NCBI GenBank assembly: GCA_018241725.1
Contig: JAFEDI010000093.1
Span: 186,001 to 250,000, forward strand
Length of the DNA: 64,000 nucleotides
Direction: 5' to 3'
DNA from: Pseudomonadota bacterium
GTDB taxonomy: Bacteria; Pseudomonadota; Gammaproteobacteria; Burkholderiales; Rhodocyclaceae
Under the pieces are notes generated by a model. That model saw only the letters and a program-made list of their open reading frames with translations, had not been told where the DNA came from and ran no database searches. This document shows positions 1 to 8,039 of this stretch, one piece after another. How positions within the stretch are numbered: the stretch's first letter is position 1; every line of letters begins with the position of its first letter. The translations under genes were made by a program, and so were the position numbers.

Positions 1-1
1 G

Positions 2-91
2 CACACCGCCCGCGTGGGGCGCCTGCTGACGGCGGATGAACGCAGGCTGCTTTTCTCGGATCTCTCCCGCCACCTCGCCAGACCTCATTAA
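2..91 (+). CDS. C-terminal fragment of a DUF2244-like membrane protein (5' truncated)
   Basis: An open frame enters from the left edge and stops at TAA 89-91, giving 29 residues that contain GRLLTADERRLLFSDLSRHL. DUF2244 proteins often lie just upstream of coxB in Proteobacteria, and their C termini resemble this (a G-R-L/F then an E-R-R helix). The frame ends 42 bp before coxB on the same strand. The family call is inferred from position and a short match, so it is tentative. Confidence 0.4.
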   Translation, partial: HTARVGRLLTADERRLLFSDLSRHLARPH

Positions 92-133
92 CCGCCGCGG
101 GTCCGATCATCCCACGAAAAGAGAGGTAGAGAC

Positions 134-1309
134 TTGAGCCCAACCGTCCCCCGCTCCCAGGCCAGACTCCTCGCTGCACTCGGCCTCGTCCTCGCTTCCG
201 GCTCAGCTCTCGCCGACTTCACGTGGAACTTCCCCAAGCCCGTCACCCCGATCGGGCGTGACACGCTGTCGATGCACAACCAGTTCATGGTCATCATCAC
301 GGTGTTGTTCGTGGTGGTGTTCTCGATCATGGTGTATTCCATGATCAATCACCGCAAGAGCGTCGGTGCCGAGCCGGCCCGCTTCAGCGGCCCGCGCGGC
401 GCCCTGCAATGGTTCTGGGTGCTGGTGCCCTTCGCGATCCTGCTGTTCATCGACTTCGTGCTGATGGGCATCCCGGCCTTCCACGCGGTGATCGACATGG
501 AAGACACCCGCACCAAGGCCGACATGGTGCTCAAGGTGACCGGCATGCAGTGGAAGTGGCAGTACGAATACCCGGACTCCGGCATCAAGTACATCAGCAC
601 GCTGGCTACCCCCCGCGATCAGATCGACGGCAAGGAAACCAAGGGCGAGCACTACCTGCTCGAAGTGGACAACCCGGTGGTGCTGCCCGTCGGCAAGAAA
701 GTCCGCATCCTGCTCACCTCCACCGACGTGATCCACACCTGGTGGGTGCCCCAGTTCGGCGTCAAGCGCGACGCGATCCCCGGCTTCCTGCGGGAAACCT
801 GGGTCCGCATCGAGGAGCCCGGCATCTACCGCGGCCAGTGCGCCGAGCTGTGCGGCAAGGACCATGGTTTCATGCCAGTGGTCGTCAAGGCGGTGCCGGA
901 AGCGGAATACGTCGCCTGGGTGGACAAGAAGAAGACCGAGCTGGCCGCCGCGGCCGCCAGCGGCGACCGCACCTGGACCCGCGACGAGCTGATGGCCCAC
1001 GGCAAGGAGACCTACGACAAGATCTGCGCCGCCTGTCACCAGCCCACCGGCCAGGGCCTGCCGCCGGCCTTCCCGGCGCTTGCCGGCAGCAAGATCGTCA
1101 ATGGTCCGCTGCTGTCGCCGGACGGCAAAATGATTCCCGACAGCCACGTGGACCGGGTCATGAACGGCAAGACCGGCACGGCAATGCAGACCTTCAAGAC
1201 CACTCTGTCCGACGCCGACATCGCCTCGGTCATCACCTACGAGCGCAACAGCTTCGGCAACACCAAGGGCGACATGATCCAGCCCGCCCAGATCAAGGCA
1301 CTTCGCTGA
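134..1309 (+). CDS. coxB: Cytochrome c oxidase subunit II with fused cytochrome c domain
   Basis: This is subunit II of an aa3-type oxidase, carrying CuA, which takes electrons from cytochrome c at the periplasmic face. A signal peptide probably ends near residue 28 (SALA/D), followed by two membrane helices (about 50-70 and 92-115). The CuA ligands are visible as H201, C236, E238, C240, H244 and M247. After residue 285 a fused c-type heme domain has CAACH at 298-302 and a probable axial M351, making it a caa3-like subunit. The start is TTG at 134, behind a GAGAGGTAGAG purine tract. Its 391 residues fit subunit II plus a cytochrome c domain. It heads the oxidase operon, 10 bp before coxA. Confidence 0.96.
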   Translation: MSPTVPRSQARLLAALGLVLASGSALADFTWNFPKPVTPIGRDTLSMHNQFMVIITVLFVVVFSIMVYSMINHRKSVGAEPARFSGPRGALQWFWVLVPFAILLFIDFVLMGIPAFHAVIDMEDTRTKADMVLKVTGMQWKWQYEYPDSGIKYISTLATPRDQIDGKETKGEHYLLEVDNPVVLPVGKKVRILLTSTDVIHTWWVPQFGVKRDAIPGFLRETWVRIEEPGIYRGQCAELCGKDHGFMPVVVKAVPEAEYVAWVDKKKTELAAAAASGDRTWTRDELMAHGKETYDKICAACHQPTGQGLPPAFPALAGSKIVNGPLLSPDGKMIPDSHVDRVMNGKTGTAMQTFKTTLSDADIASVITYERNSFGNTKGDMIQPAQIKALR

Positions 1310-1319
1310 GGAACCCAGC

Positions 1320-2918
1320 ATGAACACCGCGTCCCATGCCCTCGATCACCATGACAGCCACCACCCCACTGGCCTGTTGCGCTGGCTCACCACCACCAAC
1401 CACAAGGACATCGGCACGATGTACCTGACCTTCTCCCTGCTGATGTTCTTCGTCGGTGGGGCGATGATCCTCGGGGTGCGTGCCGAACTGTTCCAGCCCG
1501 GCCTGCAGCTGATGAAGCCGGAGTTCTTCAACCAGCTGATCGGCGTACATGCGCTGGTGATGATCTTTGCGGCGCTGATGCCGGCCGCCACCGGCTTTGC
1601 CAACTGGATGATCCCGCTGATGATCGGCGCGCCGGACATGGCCCTCCCGCGCCTCAACAACTGGGGTTTCTGGCTGCTGCCGCCGGCCGCCATGTTGCTG
1701 ACAATGCCCTTCTTCCTGACCCTGTTCGGCATTGGCGACGGCGCCGTCGCCACTGGCTGGACCCTCTACGCGCCACTTTCAGTGCAGGGCGGCATCGGCG
1801 TCGATTTCGCGATTTTCTCGATCCACATCCTCGGCATCAGCTCGATCATGGGCTCGATCAACATCATCGCCACCATCCTCAACATGCGCGCCCCCGGCAT
1901 GACGCTGATGAAGATGCCGCTGTTCTGCTGGGGCTGGCTCGTCACCGCGGTGCTGCTGATCATCACCCTGCCGGTGCTCGCCGGCGGCGTGACCATGCTG
2001 CTCACCGACCGCCACTTCGGCACCCACTTCTTCAACGCCGCCGGCGGCGGCGACCCGATCCTGTTCCAGCACCTGTTCTGGTTCTTCGGCCACCCGGAGG
2101 TGTACATCCTGCTGCTGCCGGTGTGGGGCCTGATGCCCCACGTGCTGTCCACCTTCACCCGCAAGCCGGTCTATGGCCACGATGCCCAGGTGTGGTCTTT
2201 CATCGCCATCGGCGTGCTGGGCCTGATCGTTTGGGCCCACCATTTCCTCACATCCGGCCTGCCGATCCCGGCGCTGCTGTATTTCATGTACAGCACCATG
2301 TCGATCTCGCTGCCGCTGGCGGTGCTGTTCTTCTGCTGGATCGCCACCATGTGGCGCGGCGCGATGAGCTTCGAGACGCCAATGCTGTTCGCCCTCGGCT
2401 TCATCGTGCTGTTCGGCATTGCCGGGCTGACCGGCCTGGTGCTGGCCGACGTGGCCGCCGACGCCCAGTATCACCACAGCTACTTCGTCGTGGCCCACTT
2501 CCACTACGCGCTGTTCGCTGGCGGCATCATGGGGGTGATGACCGGTGTGTATTACTGGCTGCCAAAATGGACCGGCCACATGTACAGCGAGAAGCTCGGC
2601 AAACTGCATTTCTGGCTGACCGTGATCAGTTTCAACTTCACCTTCATGCCCCAGTTCTTCCTGGGCCTTGCCGGCATGCCCCGGCGGATTCCCGACTACG
2701 CATTGCAGTTCGCCGAATTCAATGCCATATCCACAGTAGGGGCCTTCGCGTTGGGCCTCTCGCAACTGATCTTCGCCTACAACGTGTGGCGCTGCGTGAA
2801 GGGTGGCGACAAGGCGACCGACCGTGTGTGGGAAGGCACCGCGGGGCTGGAGTGGGAACTCAGCTCCCCACCGCCCCACCACTCCTGGGAAACCCAGCCC
2901 GTCATCAAGGCGGGCTGA
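1320..2918 (+). CDS. coxA: Cytochrome c oxidase subunit I
   Basis: The catalytic subunit holds heme a and the heme a3-CuB centre, where O2 is reduced and protons are pumped. Its 532 residues form about twelve membrane helices. Diagnostic motifs are TTTNHKDIGTMYL near the N terminus, WFFGHPEVYI (CuB histidine, the H-x3-Y crosslink pair and the helix VI glutamate typical of A1-type oxidases), AHHFLTSG (two CuB histidines) and HHSYFVVAHFHY (heme a3 and heme a ligands). It lies 10 bp after coxB and 2 bp before the small assembly-protein gene, so it is surely co-transcribed with them. Confidence 0.98.
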   Translation: MNTASHALDHHDSHHPTGLLRWLTTTNHKDIGTMYLTFSLLMFFVGGAMILGVRAELFQPGLQLMKPEFFNQLIGVHALVMIFAALMPAATGFANWMIPLMIGAPDMALPRLNNWGFWLLPPAAMLLTMPFFLTLFGIGDGAVATGWTLYAPLSVQGGIGVDFAIFSIHILGISSIMGSINIIATILNMRAPGMTLMKMPLFCWGWLVTAVLLIITLPVLAGGVTMLLTDRHFGTHFFNAAGGGDPILFQHLFWFFGHPEVYILLLPVWGLMPHVLSTFTRKPVYGHDAQVWSFIAIGVLGLIVWAHHFLTSGLPIPALLYFMYSTMSISLPLAVLFFCWIATMWRGAMSFETPMLFALGFIVLFGIAGLTGLVLADVAADAQYHHSYFVVAHFHYALFAGGIMGVMTGVYYWLPKWTGHMYSEKLGKLHFWLTVISFNFTFMPQFFLGLAGMPRRIPDYALQFAEFNAISTVGAFALGLSQLIFAYNVWRCVKGGDKATDRVWEGTAGLEWELSSPPPHHSWETQPVIKAG

Positions 2919-2920
2919 TC

Positions 2921-3052
2921 ATGGAGGACGACATCATGCATTTCACGTCCGATGACCTGGCCGACCGCCGTCGCGCCTCGGCCCGCTTTGCCTGGATCCT
3001 CGGCGCCATCGCGCTGGGCCTGTACCTGATCGGCTTCCTCATCGAGCGCTGA
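2921..3052 (+). CDS. Small cytochrome oxidase assembly protein (43 aa)
   Basis: A 43-residue frame starts at ATG 2921, two bases after the coxA stop, and ends 7 bp before ctaG. It has a charged arginine-rich N-terminal half (DDLADRRRASARFAWILG) and one C-terminal membrane helix ending FLIER. Betaproteobacterial cox operons commonly carry a tiny single-helix protein in this slot, annotated as a cytochrome oxidase small assembly protein. The assignment rests on position, size and topology. An internal ATG at 2936 is an alternative start. Confidence 0.75.
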   Translation: MEDDIMHFTSDDLADRRRASARFAWILGAIALGLYLIGFLIER

Positions 3053-3059
3053 CGGCGCC

Positions 3060-3617
3060 ATGCGGGAAGCCGCCCTCAGCCCGCCGCCGCGCCGGCACGG
3101 CCGACTGGTCATTCGCCTGTTGCTGGTGGCGGCGGCCTTCTTTGCCTTCGGTTTTGCACTGGTACCCCTTTACGACAGTCTGTGCAGGGCGGTGGGCTTC
3201 AATGGCAAGACGCTGAAGGACGCCATCGAGGCCAAGGACGTGCCGCCGAGCGCAGTGAATTACGCCCGCAGCCTCGGCGTGCAATTCACCTCGACCTTGA
3301 TGCCCGGCCTGCCATGGGAGATCCGTCCCCTCGAGCCAGCCATCGAGGTCCATCCCGGTGAATTGCGCACCACCCGTTTCCTGGTGCGCAACCTGTCAGA
3401 CCGGACCATCGTCGGCCAGGCCGTGCCCAGCGTGTCGCCCACCGTGGCGGCCCGACACTTCCGCAAGCTCGACTGCTTCTGCTTCAAGCAACAGACCCTC
3501 GCCCCCGGCGAGAGCCGCGAGATGGCCCTGACCTTTGTCGTCGATGGCGACATCGGCGAGGAGATCAGCGAACTCACACTGGCCTACGCCTTCTTCCCGG
3601 CACCGAATCCTAACTAG
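3060..3617 (+). CDS. ctaG: Cytochrome c oxidase assembly protein CtaG/Cox11 (CuB insertion)
   Basis: Cox11-type proteins are periplasmic copper chaperones anchored by one N-terminal helix, and they metallate CuB of subunit I. The 185-residue product has an anchor at about 18-38. It shows the family cysteines C42 (LCRAVGFNG) and the CFCF copper motif at C139/C141, followed by KQQTLAPGE and an immunoglobulin-like beta domain. Length is normal. It lies between the small assembly gene and coxC, 10 bp before the latter, which fits co-ordinated assembly. Confidence 0.95.
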   Translation: MREAALSPPPRRHGRLVIRLLLVAAAFFAFGFALVPLYDSLCRAVGFNGKTLKDAIEAKDVPPSAVNYARSLGVQFTSTLMPGLPWEIRPLEPAIEVHPGELRTTRFLVRNLSDRTIVGQAVPSVSPTVAARHFRKLDCFCFKQQTLAPGESREMALTFVVDGDIGEEISELTLAYAFFPAPNPN

Positions 3618-3627
3618 GGAGTCCGCC

Positions 3628-4500
3628 TTGAACGCCTCGCACGCCAATTCCGCCGCGCCTCACGCCGGCCACTACTACGTGCCGCAGCCGAGCCTCTACC
3701 CGGTCTTCCTGTCGGGCGGCATGTTCCTGCTGGCGCTGGGCTTCATCCTGCTGATGAACAAGTTCGCGCCGGGGCCGTGGGTGATGGCCGGCGGTGCGAC
3801 GGTGATCATCTTCGTGCTGTTCAAGTGGTTCGGAGCGGTGATCGCCGAAAACCAGCGCGGCGCCTACACCGACTGGGAGGACAAATCCTTCCGCCAGGGC
3901 ATGGTGTGGTTCATCGGCTCGGAGGTGATGTTCTTCGCGGCCTTCTTCGGCGCACTGTTCTACTGCCGCAACATCTCGGTGCCGGCCCTCGCCCACATGG
4001 ACCCGGCCTTCACGCTGTACAAGGACTTCACCGCCGCCTGGCCGACCGCCGGCCCGAAGGGCGCCCCGTTCACGCCGATGGGCGCGTGGGGCATCCCGGC
4101 GATCAACACGGCGCTGCTGCTGAGCTCCGGCGTCACCCTCACCGTCGCCCACTGGGGCCTGATGAAGGGCTCCCGCAGCCAGCTCAACCTGGGGCTGATC
4201 CTCACCGTGCTGCTCGGTGTGATCTTCCTCGGCTTCCAGGCCTACGAATACCACCACGCCTACACCGAGATGGGCCTGACGATGGGCGCCGGCGTATATG
4301 GCGCGACCTTCTTCATGCTGACCGGCTTCCACGGTTTCCACGTGACGCTCGGCGCGATCATGCTGGCCGTCGTGACCGGCCGTTGCCTGGCCGGACACTT
4401 CGACGCCAAACGTCACTTCGCCTTCGAGGCCGTGGCCTGGTACTGGCACTTCGTGGATGTGGTGTGGCTGCTGCTGTTCGTCGTGGTCTATTGGCTCTAG
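3628..4500 (+). CDS. coxC: Cytochrome c oxidase subunit III
   Basis: Subunit III is an integral membrane protein that stabilises the binuclear centre and helps proton uptake. The 290-residue product has about seven helices and family motifs such as WFIGSEVMFFAAFFGALFY and a C-terminal AWYWHFVDVVWLLLF. The chosen start is TTG 3628, seven bases after an AGGGAG ribosome-binding site at 3616-3621. Longer readings would run back into ctaG. The last four bases overlap the convergent DUF2909 gene. Confidence 0.96.
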   Translation: MNASHANSAAPHAGHYYVPQPSLYPVFLSGGMFLLALGFILLMNKFAPGPWVMAGGATVIIFVLFKWFGAVIAENQRGAYTDWEDKSFRQGMVWFIGSEVMFFAAFFGALFYCRNISVPALAHMDPAFTLYKDFTAAWPTAGPKGAPFTPMGAWGIPAINTALLLSSGVTLTVAHWGLMKGSRSQLNLGLILTVLLGVIFLGFQAYEYHHAYTEMGLTMGAGVYGATFFMLTGFHGFHVTLGAIMLAVVTGRCLAGHFDAKRHFAFEAVAWYWHFVDVVWLLLFVVVYWL

Positions 4501-4691
4501 CGCCCCGCGGCGCCGAAGTGCCAGGCCAGCAGCAGGCCGAGAAAGAGCAAAAGGGAGAGGGAGACGCGCAAGGTGAGCGCCCGCACAACCCGGTCGCCGT
4601 TACCCCTGTCGCGATAAAGGAAGAACAGGCCCGAAAAGAGGCTGCCGACCACCAGCAACAGCATGAACACCACGGCCAACTTGAACGCCAC
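4497..4691 (-). CDS. Twin transmembrane protein, DUF2909 family
   Basis: A 64-residue protein with two membrane helices joined by a basic loop (FFLYRDRGNGDRVVRALTLR), matching the DUF2909 twin-TM family common in betaproteobacterial oxidase loci. The start is GTG at 4691, with GGGGAG about eight bases upstream on this strand. It is the only minus-strand gene inside the oxidase operon. It overlaps the coxC stop by four bases and starts divergently against SURF1. Its function is unknown; location suggests a link to oxidase biogenesis. Confidence 0.8.
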   Translation of the reverse strand: MAFKLAVVFMLLLVVGSLFSGLFFLYRDRGNGDRVVRALTLRVSLSLLLFLGLLLAWHFGAAGR

Positions 4692-4719
4692 AGCCCGCTC
4701 CCCGAACCCGGTCCGCCGA

Positions 4720-5454
4720 TTGTGCGCCGGCGTCCGGGCCATCACAAGCGGCCGCCGCTTCCGTCCCTCGGTGTGGGGCGGACTGCTCGCCTTGGCCGTC
4801 GCGGCGGGCTGCGTCCAGCTTGGCAACTGGCAATACGGCAAAGCCGAACGCAAGCAGGCCGCCCAGGCCCTGCTCGACCAACGCAGCACCGACGCACCGG
4901 TGAGCCTCGGCAACACACCGGCCGACGCAGACAGCCTGCGCTCGCGGCCGGTGCTGATCCGCGGCCGCTTCGAGACCGAACGCCAGTTCCTCGTCGATAA
5001 CCGTGTCTATCGGGAACAGGCCGGCTACCACGTGATCACGCCCTTCCACATCGATGGCGGCAACATGCGCGTGCTGGTGAACCGCGGCTGGATTCCGGCT
5101 TCCGCCCGCCACACCGACATTCCCGCGGTGGATACGCCGAACGGCCCACTGGAGCTGCGCGGCACCGCCGTCGTACCGGGCACCCGCTTTTTCACGCTGG
5201 GCGGCAACGACAACGACCGCAACTGGCAGCCGGTCTGGCAGAACCTCGATCTGGCCCGCTTCGTCCGACTCGTGCCATGGCCGGTACAGCCGGTAGTTGT
5301 ACAACTGGATGCTGCCGCACCGGCCGGCTTCGTGCGCGACTGGCCGCGCCCGGATGAGCGCCTCGAACGCCACCTGTCCTACGCCTACCAGTGGTACGGC
5401 TTCGCGGCTTCCGCGGTGCTGATCTGGCTGGCCCTTGGCTGGAGGCGCCGCTGA
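4720..5454 (+). CDS. SURF1 family cytochrome oxidase biogenesis protein
   Basis: SURF1 (Shy1) proteins help heme A delivery to subunit I. The sequence shows an N-terminal helix (WGGLLALAVAAGCVQLG), then GNWQYGKAERKQA, a periplasmic domain with LVNRGWIP and a C-terminal helix ending LALGWRRR, which is the standard two-helix layout. The start is uncertain: TTG 4720 is used here, while ATG 4663 would overlap the divergent DUF2909 gene and GTG 4771 would shorten the leader. The stop overlaps the next ATG by one base (TGATG), implying translational coupling. Confidence 0.88.
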   Translation: MCAGVRAITSGRRFRPSVWGGLLALAVAAGCVQLGNWQYGKAERKQAAQALLDQRSTDAPVSLGNTPADADSLRSRPVLIRGRFETERQFLVDNRVYREQAGYHVITPFHIDGGNMRVLVNRGWIPASARHTDIPAVDTPNGPLELRGTAVVPGTRFFTLGGNDNDRNWQPVWQNLDLARFVRLVPWPVQPVVVQLDAAAPAGFVRDWPRPDERLERHLSYAYQWYGFAASAVLIWLALGWRRR

Positions 5455-6008
5455 TGCACGGATACCGCCCGCTGCTGCTGATCCTGACCCTGCTGTTGAT
5501 GCCCTTCGCCGTCGGCGCCGGCCTGTATGCCTGGGGCTGGCACCCGGCCAAGCCCGGCAACCACGGTGAGCTGCTATCGCCGCCGCGCACACTGCCGCCG
5601 CTGGCCGACGCCGCCGGCCAGCCCCTCGGCAAACAGGACTTCGACGGTCACTGGAGCCTGGTGGTCGCCGGCCCCGGCCCCTGCGACACCGCCTGCCGCA
5701 ACTGGATCGTCGCCACCCGCCAGATCCACGTAGCCCTTTACAAGCAGATGCCGCGGGTCCAGCGCACCTGGCTGTCCGATCAGCCGGCGCCCGACATCGC
5801 CCCCCTGCACGCCGTGCAGCCCGACCTGCACGCCGCGGTGGCGCGCAGCGACGCCGCTCGCGCGGCCTTCGACCTGGATGGCCACGGCTACCGGGTGTTC
5901 GTGGTAGATCCACTGGGCAAGATCATCCTGCGCTACGCCCCCGACGCCGACCCACGCGGCATCCTGAAGGACATGGAACGCCTGCTCCGCTATGCGTGGG
6001 CCGGCTGA
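5454..6008 (+). CDS. SCO-like thioredoxin-fold membrane protein of the oxidase operon
   Basis: This 184-residue product has one N-terminal anchor (about 5-27) and a periplasmic domain with a CDTAC (C-x3-C) motif after [12 protein letters not shown]. That position and spacing recall SCO copper chaperones, where C-x3-C binds copper. Sequence further on ([14 protein letters not shown]) also fits a thioredoxin fold. It overlaps SURF1 by one base and precedes heme O synthase by 22 bp. A role in copper or thiol handling for CuA is likely but inferred. It is shorter and more divergent than a typical SCO1. Confidence 0.7.
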   Translation: MHGYRPLLLILTLLLMPFAVGAGLYAWGWHPAKPGNHGELLSPPRTLPPLADAAGQPLGKQDFDGHWSLVVAGPGPCDTACRNWIVATRQIHVALYKQMPRVQRTWLSDQPAPDIAPLHAVQPDLHAAVARSDAARAAFDLDGHGYRVFVVDPLGKIILRYAPDADPRGILKDMERLLRYAWAG

Positions 6009-6030
6009 CACACAACCCCGGAGATCCGCC

Positions 6031-6930
6031 ATGCCGACGACCCTCCGCAGCACAGTCGCCCCCACGCCCCTCGGACTGCGCCTCGGCGCCTTCCTGACCC
6101 AGTGCAAGCCACGGGTGAACAGCCTGATCGTATTCACCGCACTGATCGGCATGTTCCTCGCGGTACCCGGCTGGCCGCCTGCAGGCCTGACGCTCGCCGC
6201 CACCGTCGGCATCGCACTGGTGGCCGGCGCCGCCGCAGCGATCAACTGCCTGGTGGAGCGGAGCATCGATGCCCGCATGGCCCGCACCCGCGGCCGCCCG
6301 CTGCCGCTGGGGCTGATCAGCCCGGCGGAGACCCTCGGTCTCGCCTGCCTGACCGGCGGCTCCGGCCTGTGGCTGCTACACATGGCAGTCAATCCCCTGA
6401 CCATGTGGCTGACCCTGGCCACCTTCCTCGGCTACGCGATTGTCTACACCGTGATCCTGAAACCCGCCACACCGATGAACATCGTCATCGGCGGCGCTTC
6501 CGGCGCCATGCCGCCGGTGCTCGGCTGGGCGGCGATGACGGACAGCATCGGCCTGCCGGCGCTGGCCCTGTTCCTCATCATCTTCCTGTGGACGCCGCCG
6601 CACTTCTGGGCGCTGGCCTGCTACCGGCGCGAGGAATACGCCCGCGCCGGACTGCCGATGCTGCCGGTCAGCCACGGCGTGCCGCTGACCTGCCTGCACA
6701 TCCTGCTGTACACCGTGCTGCTCGCCGCGGTGTCCTACCTACCCTGCACGCTGGGCCTGTCCGGCGGGGTCTATGCCGCGCTGGTCAGCCTCCTCAACCT
6801 GGGCTACCTGCGGGAGGCGTGGGTACTGTGGCGCGACTACTCGGACGCCCGTGCGCGGCACGCCTTCCGCTATTCGCTGATCTACCTCACCGGCCTGTTC
6901 GCGGCCTTGTTCCTGGACCGGCTGGCATGA
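6031..6930 (+). CDS. ctaB: Protoheme IX farnesyltransferase (heme O synthase)
   Basis: This UbiA-superfamily enzyme adds a farnesyl group to heme B, giving heme O for conversion to heme A. It has 299 residues and multiple membrane helices. The first prenyl-diphosphate motif is visible as [20 protein letters not shown]; other conserved parts are [14 protein letters not shown] and [16 protein letters not shown] 6031 is chosen because GGAG lies about eight bases upstream. The gene overlaps ctaA by four bases (ATGA), so the two heme-modifying steps are translationally coupled. Confidence 0.95.
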   Translation: MPTTLRSTVAPTPLGLRLGAFLTQCKPRVNSLIVFTALIGMFLAVPGWPPAGLTLAATVGIALVAGAAAAINCLVERSIDARMARTRGRPLPLGLISPAETLGLACLTGGSGLWLLHMAVNPLTMWLTLATFLGYAIVYTVILKPATPMNIVIGGASGAMPPVLGWAAMTDSIGLPALALFLIIFLWTPPHFWALACYRREEYARAGLPMLPVSHGVPLTCLHILLYTVLLAAVSYLPCTLGLSGGVYAALVSLLNLGYLREAWVLWRDYSDARARHAFRYSLIYLTGLFAALFLDRLA

Positions 6931-7988
6931 GGGCGCGCCCTTCCGGCCGACGCACCCTCGCCGTCGTCGCCTTCCTGCTCGCCCTCGTGGTGGTGTCCCT
7001 CGGCGCCTGGGTGCGCCTGTCGGATGCCGGCCTCGGCTGCCCGGACTGGCCCGGCTGCTACGGCCAGCTAGTCGGCGTGCCGGAACGCGCTCATGAGGTG
7101 AGTGCCGCAGAAGCGGCTTTCGGCCAGCGCGTCGAAGCCGGCAAGGCCTGGAAGGAGATGATCCACCGCTACGCCGCCGGCACGCTGGGCCTGTGCATCG
7201 CCGGCCTGGCCGTGCTCGGCTGGCAACACCGCAGCCGGCGCAAACCGACGCTCGAACTGGCCCTGCTCGCCGTGGTGCTGGTGCAGGCCACGCTGGGCAT
7301 GCTGACCGTCACCCAGCTGCTGAAACCGTTGATCGTCACCTGCCACCTGCTCGGCGGCATGACGACACTGGCGCTGCTGGCAGCCCTCGCACTACGGGAA
7401 AGCCGCGTTTTCCGTCCGAGCCCGGGCATCGGCACCGGCCTGCAGGCCCACGCGGCCATCGCACTCATCGCAGTCGTCGCGCAGATCGCCCTCGGCGGCT
7501 GGGTCAGCAGCAACTACGCCGCGGCCATCTGCCCGGATTTTCCGACCTGCCAGGGCAGCTTCGACCCGGCGCTGGATTTCCACCACGCCTTCACGCTGGA
7601 CCGGGAGCTGGGCATCACCGCCAGCGGCGCCCTGCTGCCAGCCAGCGCGCTGACCGCCATCCACTGGACCCACCGTCTGTTCGCCGGTGTCGTGCTGCTG
7701 GTCGCCGGCAGCCTCGGCCTGCGCCTGCTGGCCCACAGGCACAAGCGCGTGGCCGGCGTCGCGCTGCTCGCTGCGCTGGGCCTGCAGATCGGACTGGGTA
7801 TCGCCAACGTGCTGCTGCAACTGCCGCTTCCGCTGGCCGTCGCCCACAACACCGGCGCAGCACTACTGCTGTGCATCACGCTGGCCGTGGCCCTGCCCCT
7901 TTTCCAGAAAACAAAAGCCCGCCACCGGCAACCGGCGGCGGGCTTCCCGCGGCGTTTTGAAAAGCTGACGGCCGAATCGGCACGCTGA
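6927..7988 (+). CDS. ctaA: Heme A synthase (COX15/CtaA)
   Basis: This enzyme oxidises the methyl group of heme O to give heme A. The 353-residue, roughly eight-helix protein has the typical entry [19 protein letters not shown] and paired histidine motifs: HRYAAG and TCHLLGG in the first half, HWTHRLFAG and HNTGAALLL in the second. It starts at ATG 6927, overlapping ctaB by four bases. The last ~25 codons run through a hairpin that looks like the terminator of the convergent mpl gene, so the tail (after LPLFQ) may be a non-conserved extension. Confidence 0.95.
   Translation: MRARPSGRRTLAVVAFLLALVVVSLGAWVRLSDAGLGCPDWPGCYGQLVGVPERAHEVSAAEAAFGQRVEAGKAWKEMIHRYAAGTLGLCIAGLAVLGWQHRSRRKPTLELALLAVVLVQATLGMLTVTQLLKPLIVTCHLLGGMTTLALLAALALRESRVFRPSPGIGTGLQAHAAIALIAVVAQIALGGWVSSNYAAAICPDFPTCQGSFDPALDFHHAFTLDRELGITASGALLPASALTAIHWTHRLFAGVVLLVAGSLGLRLLAHRHKRVAGVALLAALGLQIGLGIANVLLQLPLPLAVAHNTGAALLLCITLAVALPLFQKTKARHRQPAAGFPRRFEKLTAESAR
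7903..7945 (-). terminator. mpl: Rho-independent terminator of mpl, embedded in the ctaA 3' end
   Basis: Arms 7915-7928 and 7932-7945 pair over 14 positions with a single G-T mismatch and a 3-base loop. Read on the minus strand, the stem is followed by TTTTGTTTT. The U tract exists only on the minus strand, which matches mpl ending at 8040, about 95 bp upstream of the stem. Confidence 0.7.
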
Positions 7989-7993
7989 GCTGT

Positions 7994-8015
7994 TGGGGTG
8001 AATGAACTCACCCCA
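7994..8015. repeat. Perfect 8-bp hairpin between convergent ctaA and mpl
   Basis: TGGGGTGA at 7994-8001 is mirrored by TCACCCCA at 8008-8015 around a 6-base loop. It lies in the 51-bp gap between the two stop codons. No T tract follows on either strand, so it may protect mRNA 3' ends rather than terminate by itself. Confidence 0.5.
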
Positions 8016-8039
8016 GCGCTCAATCCATCCGGCAGCCGA

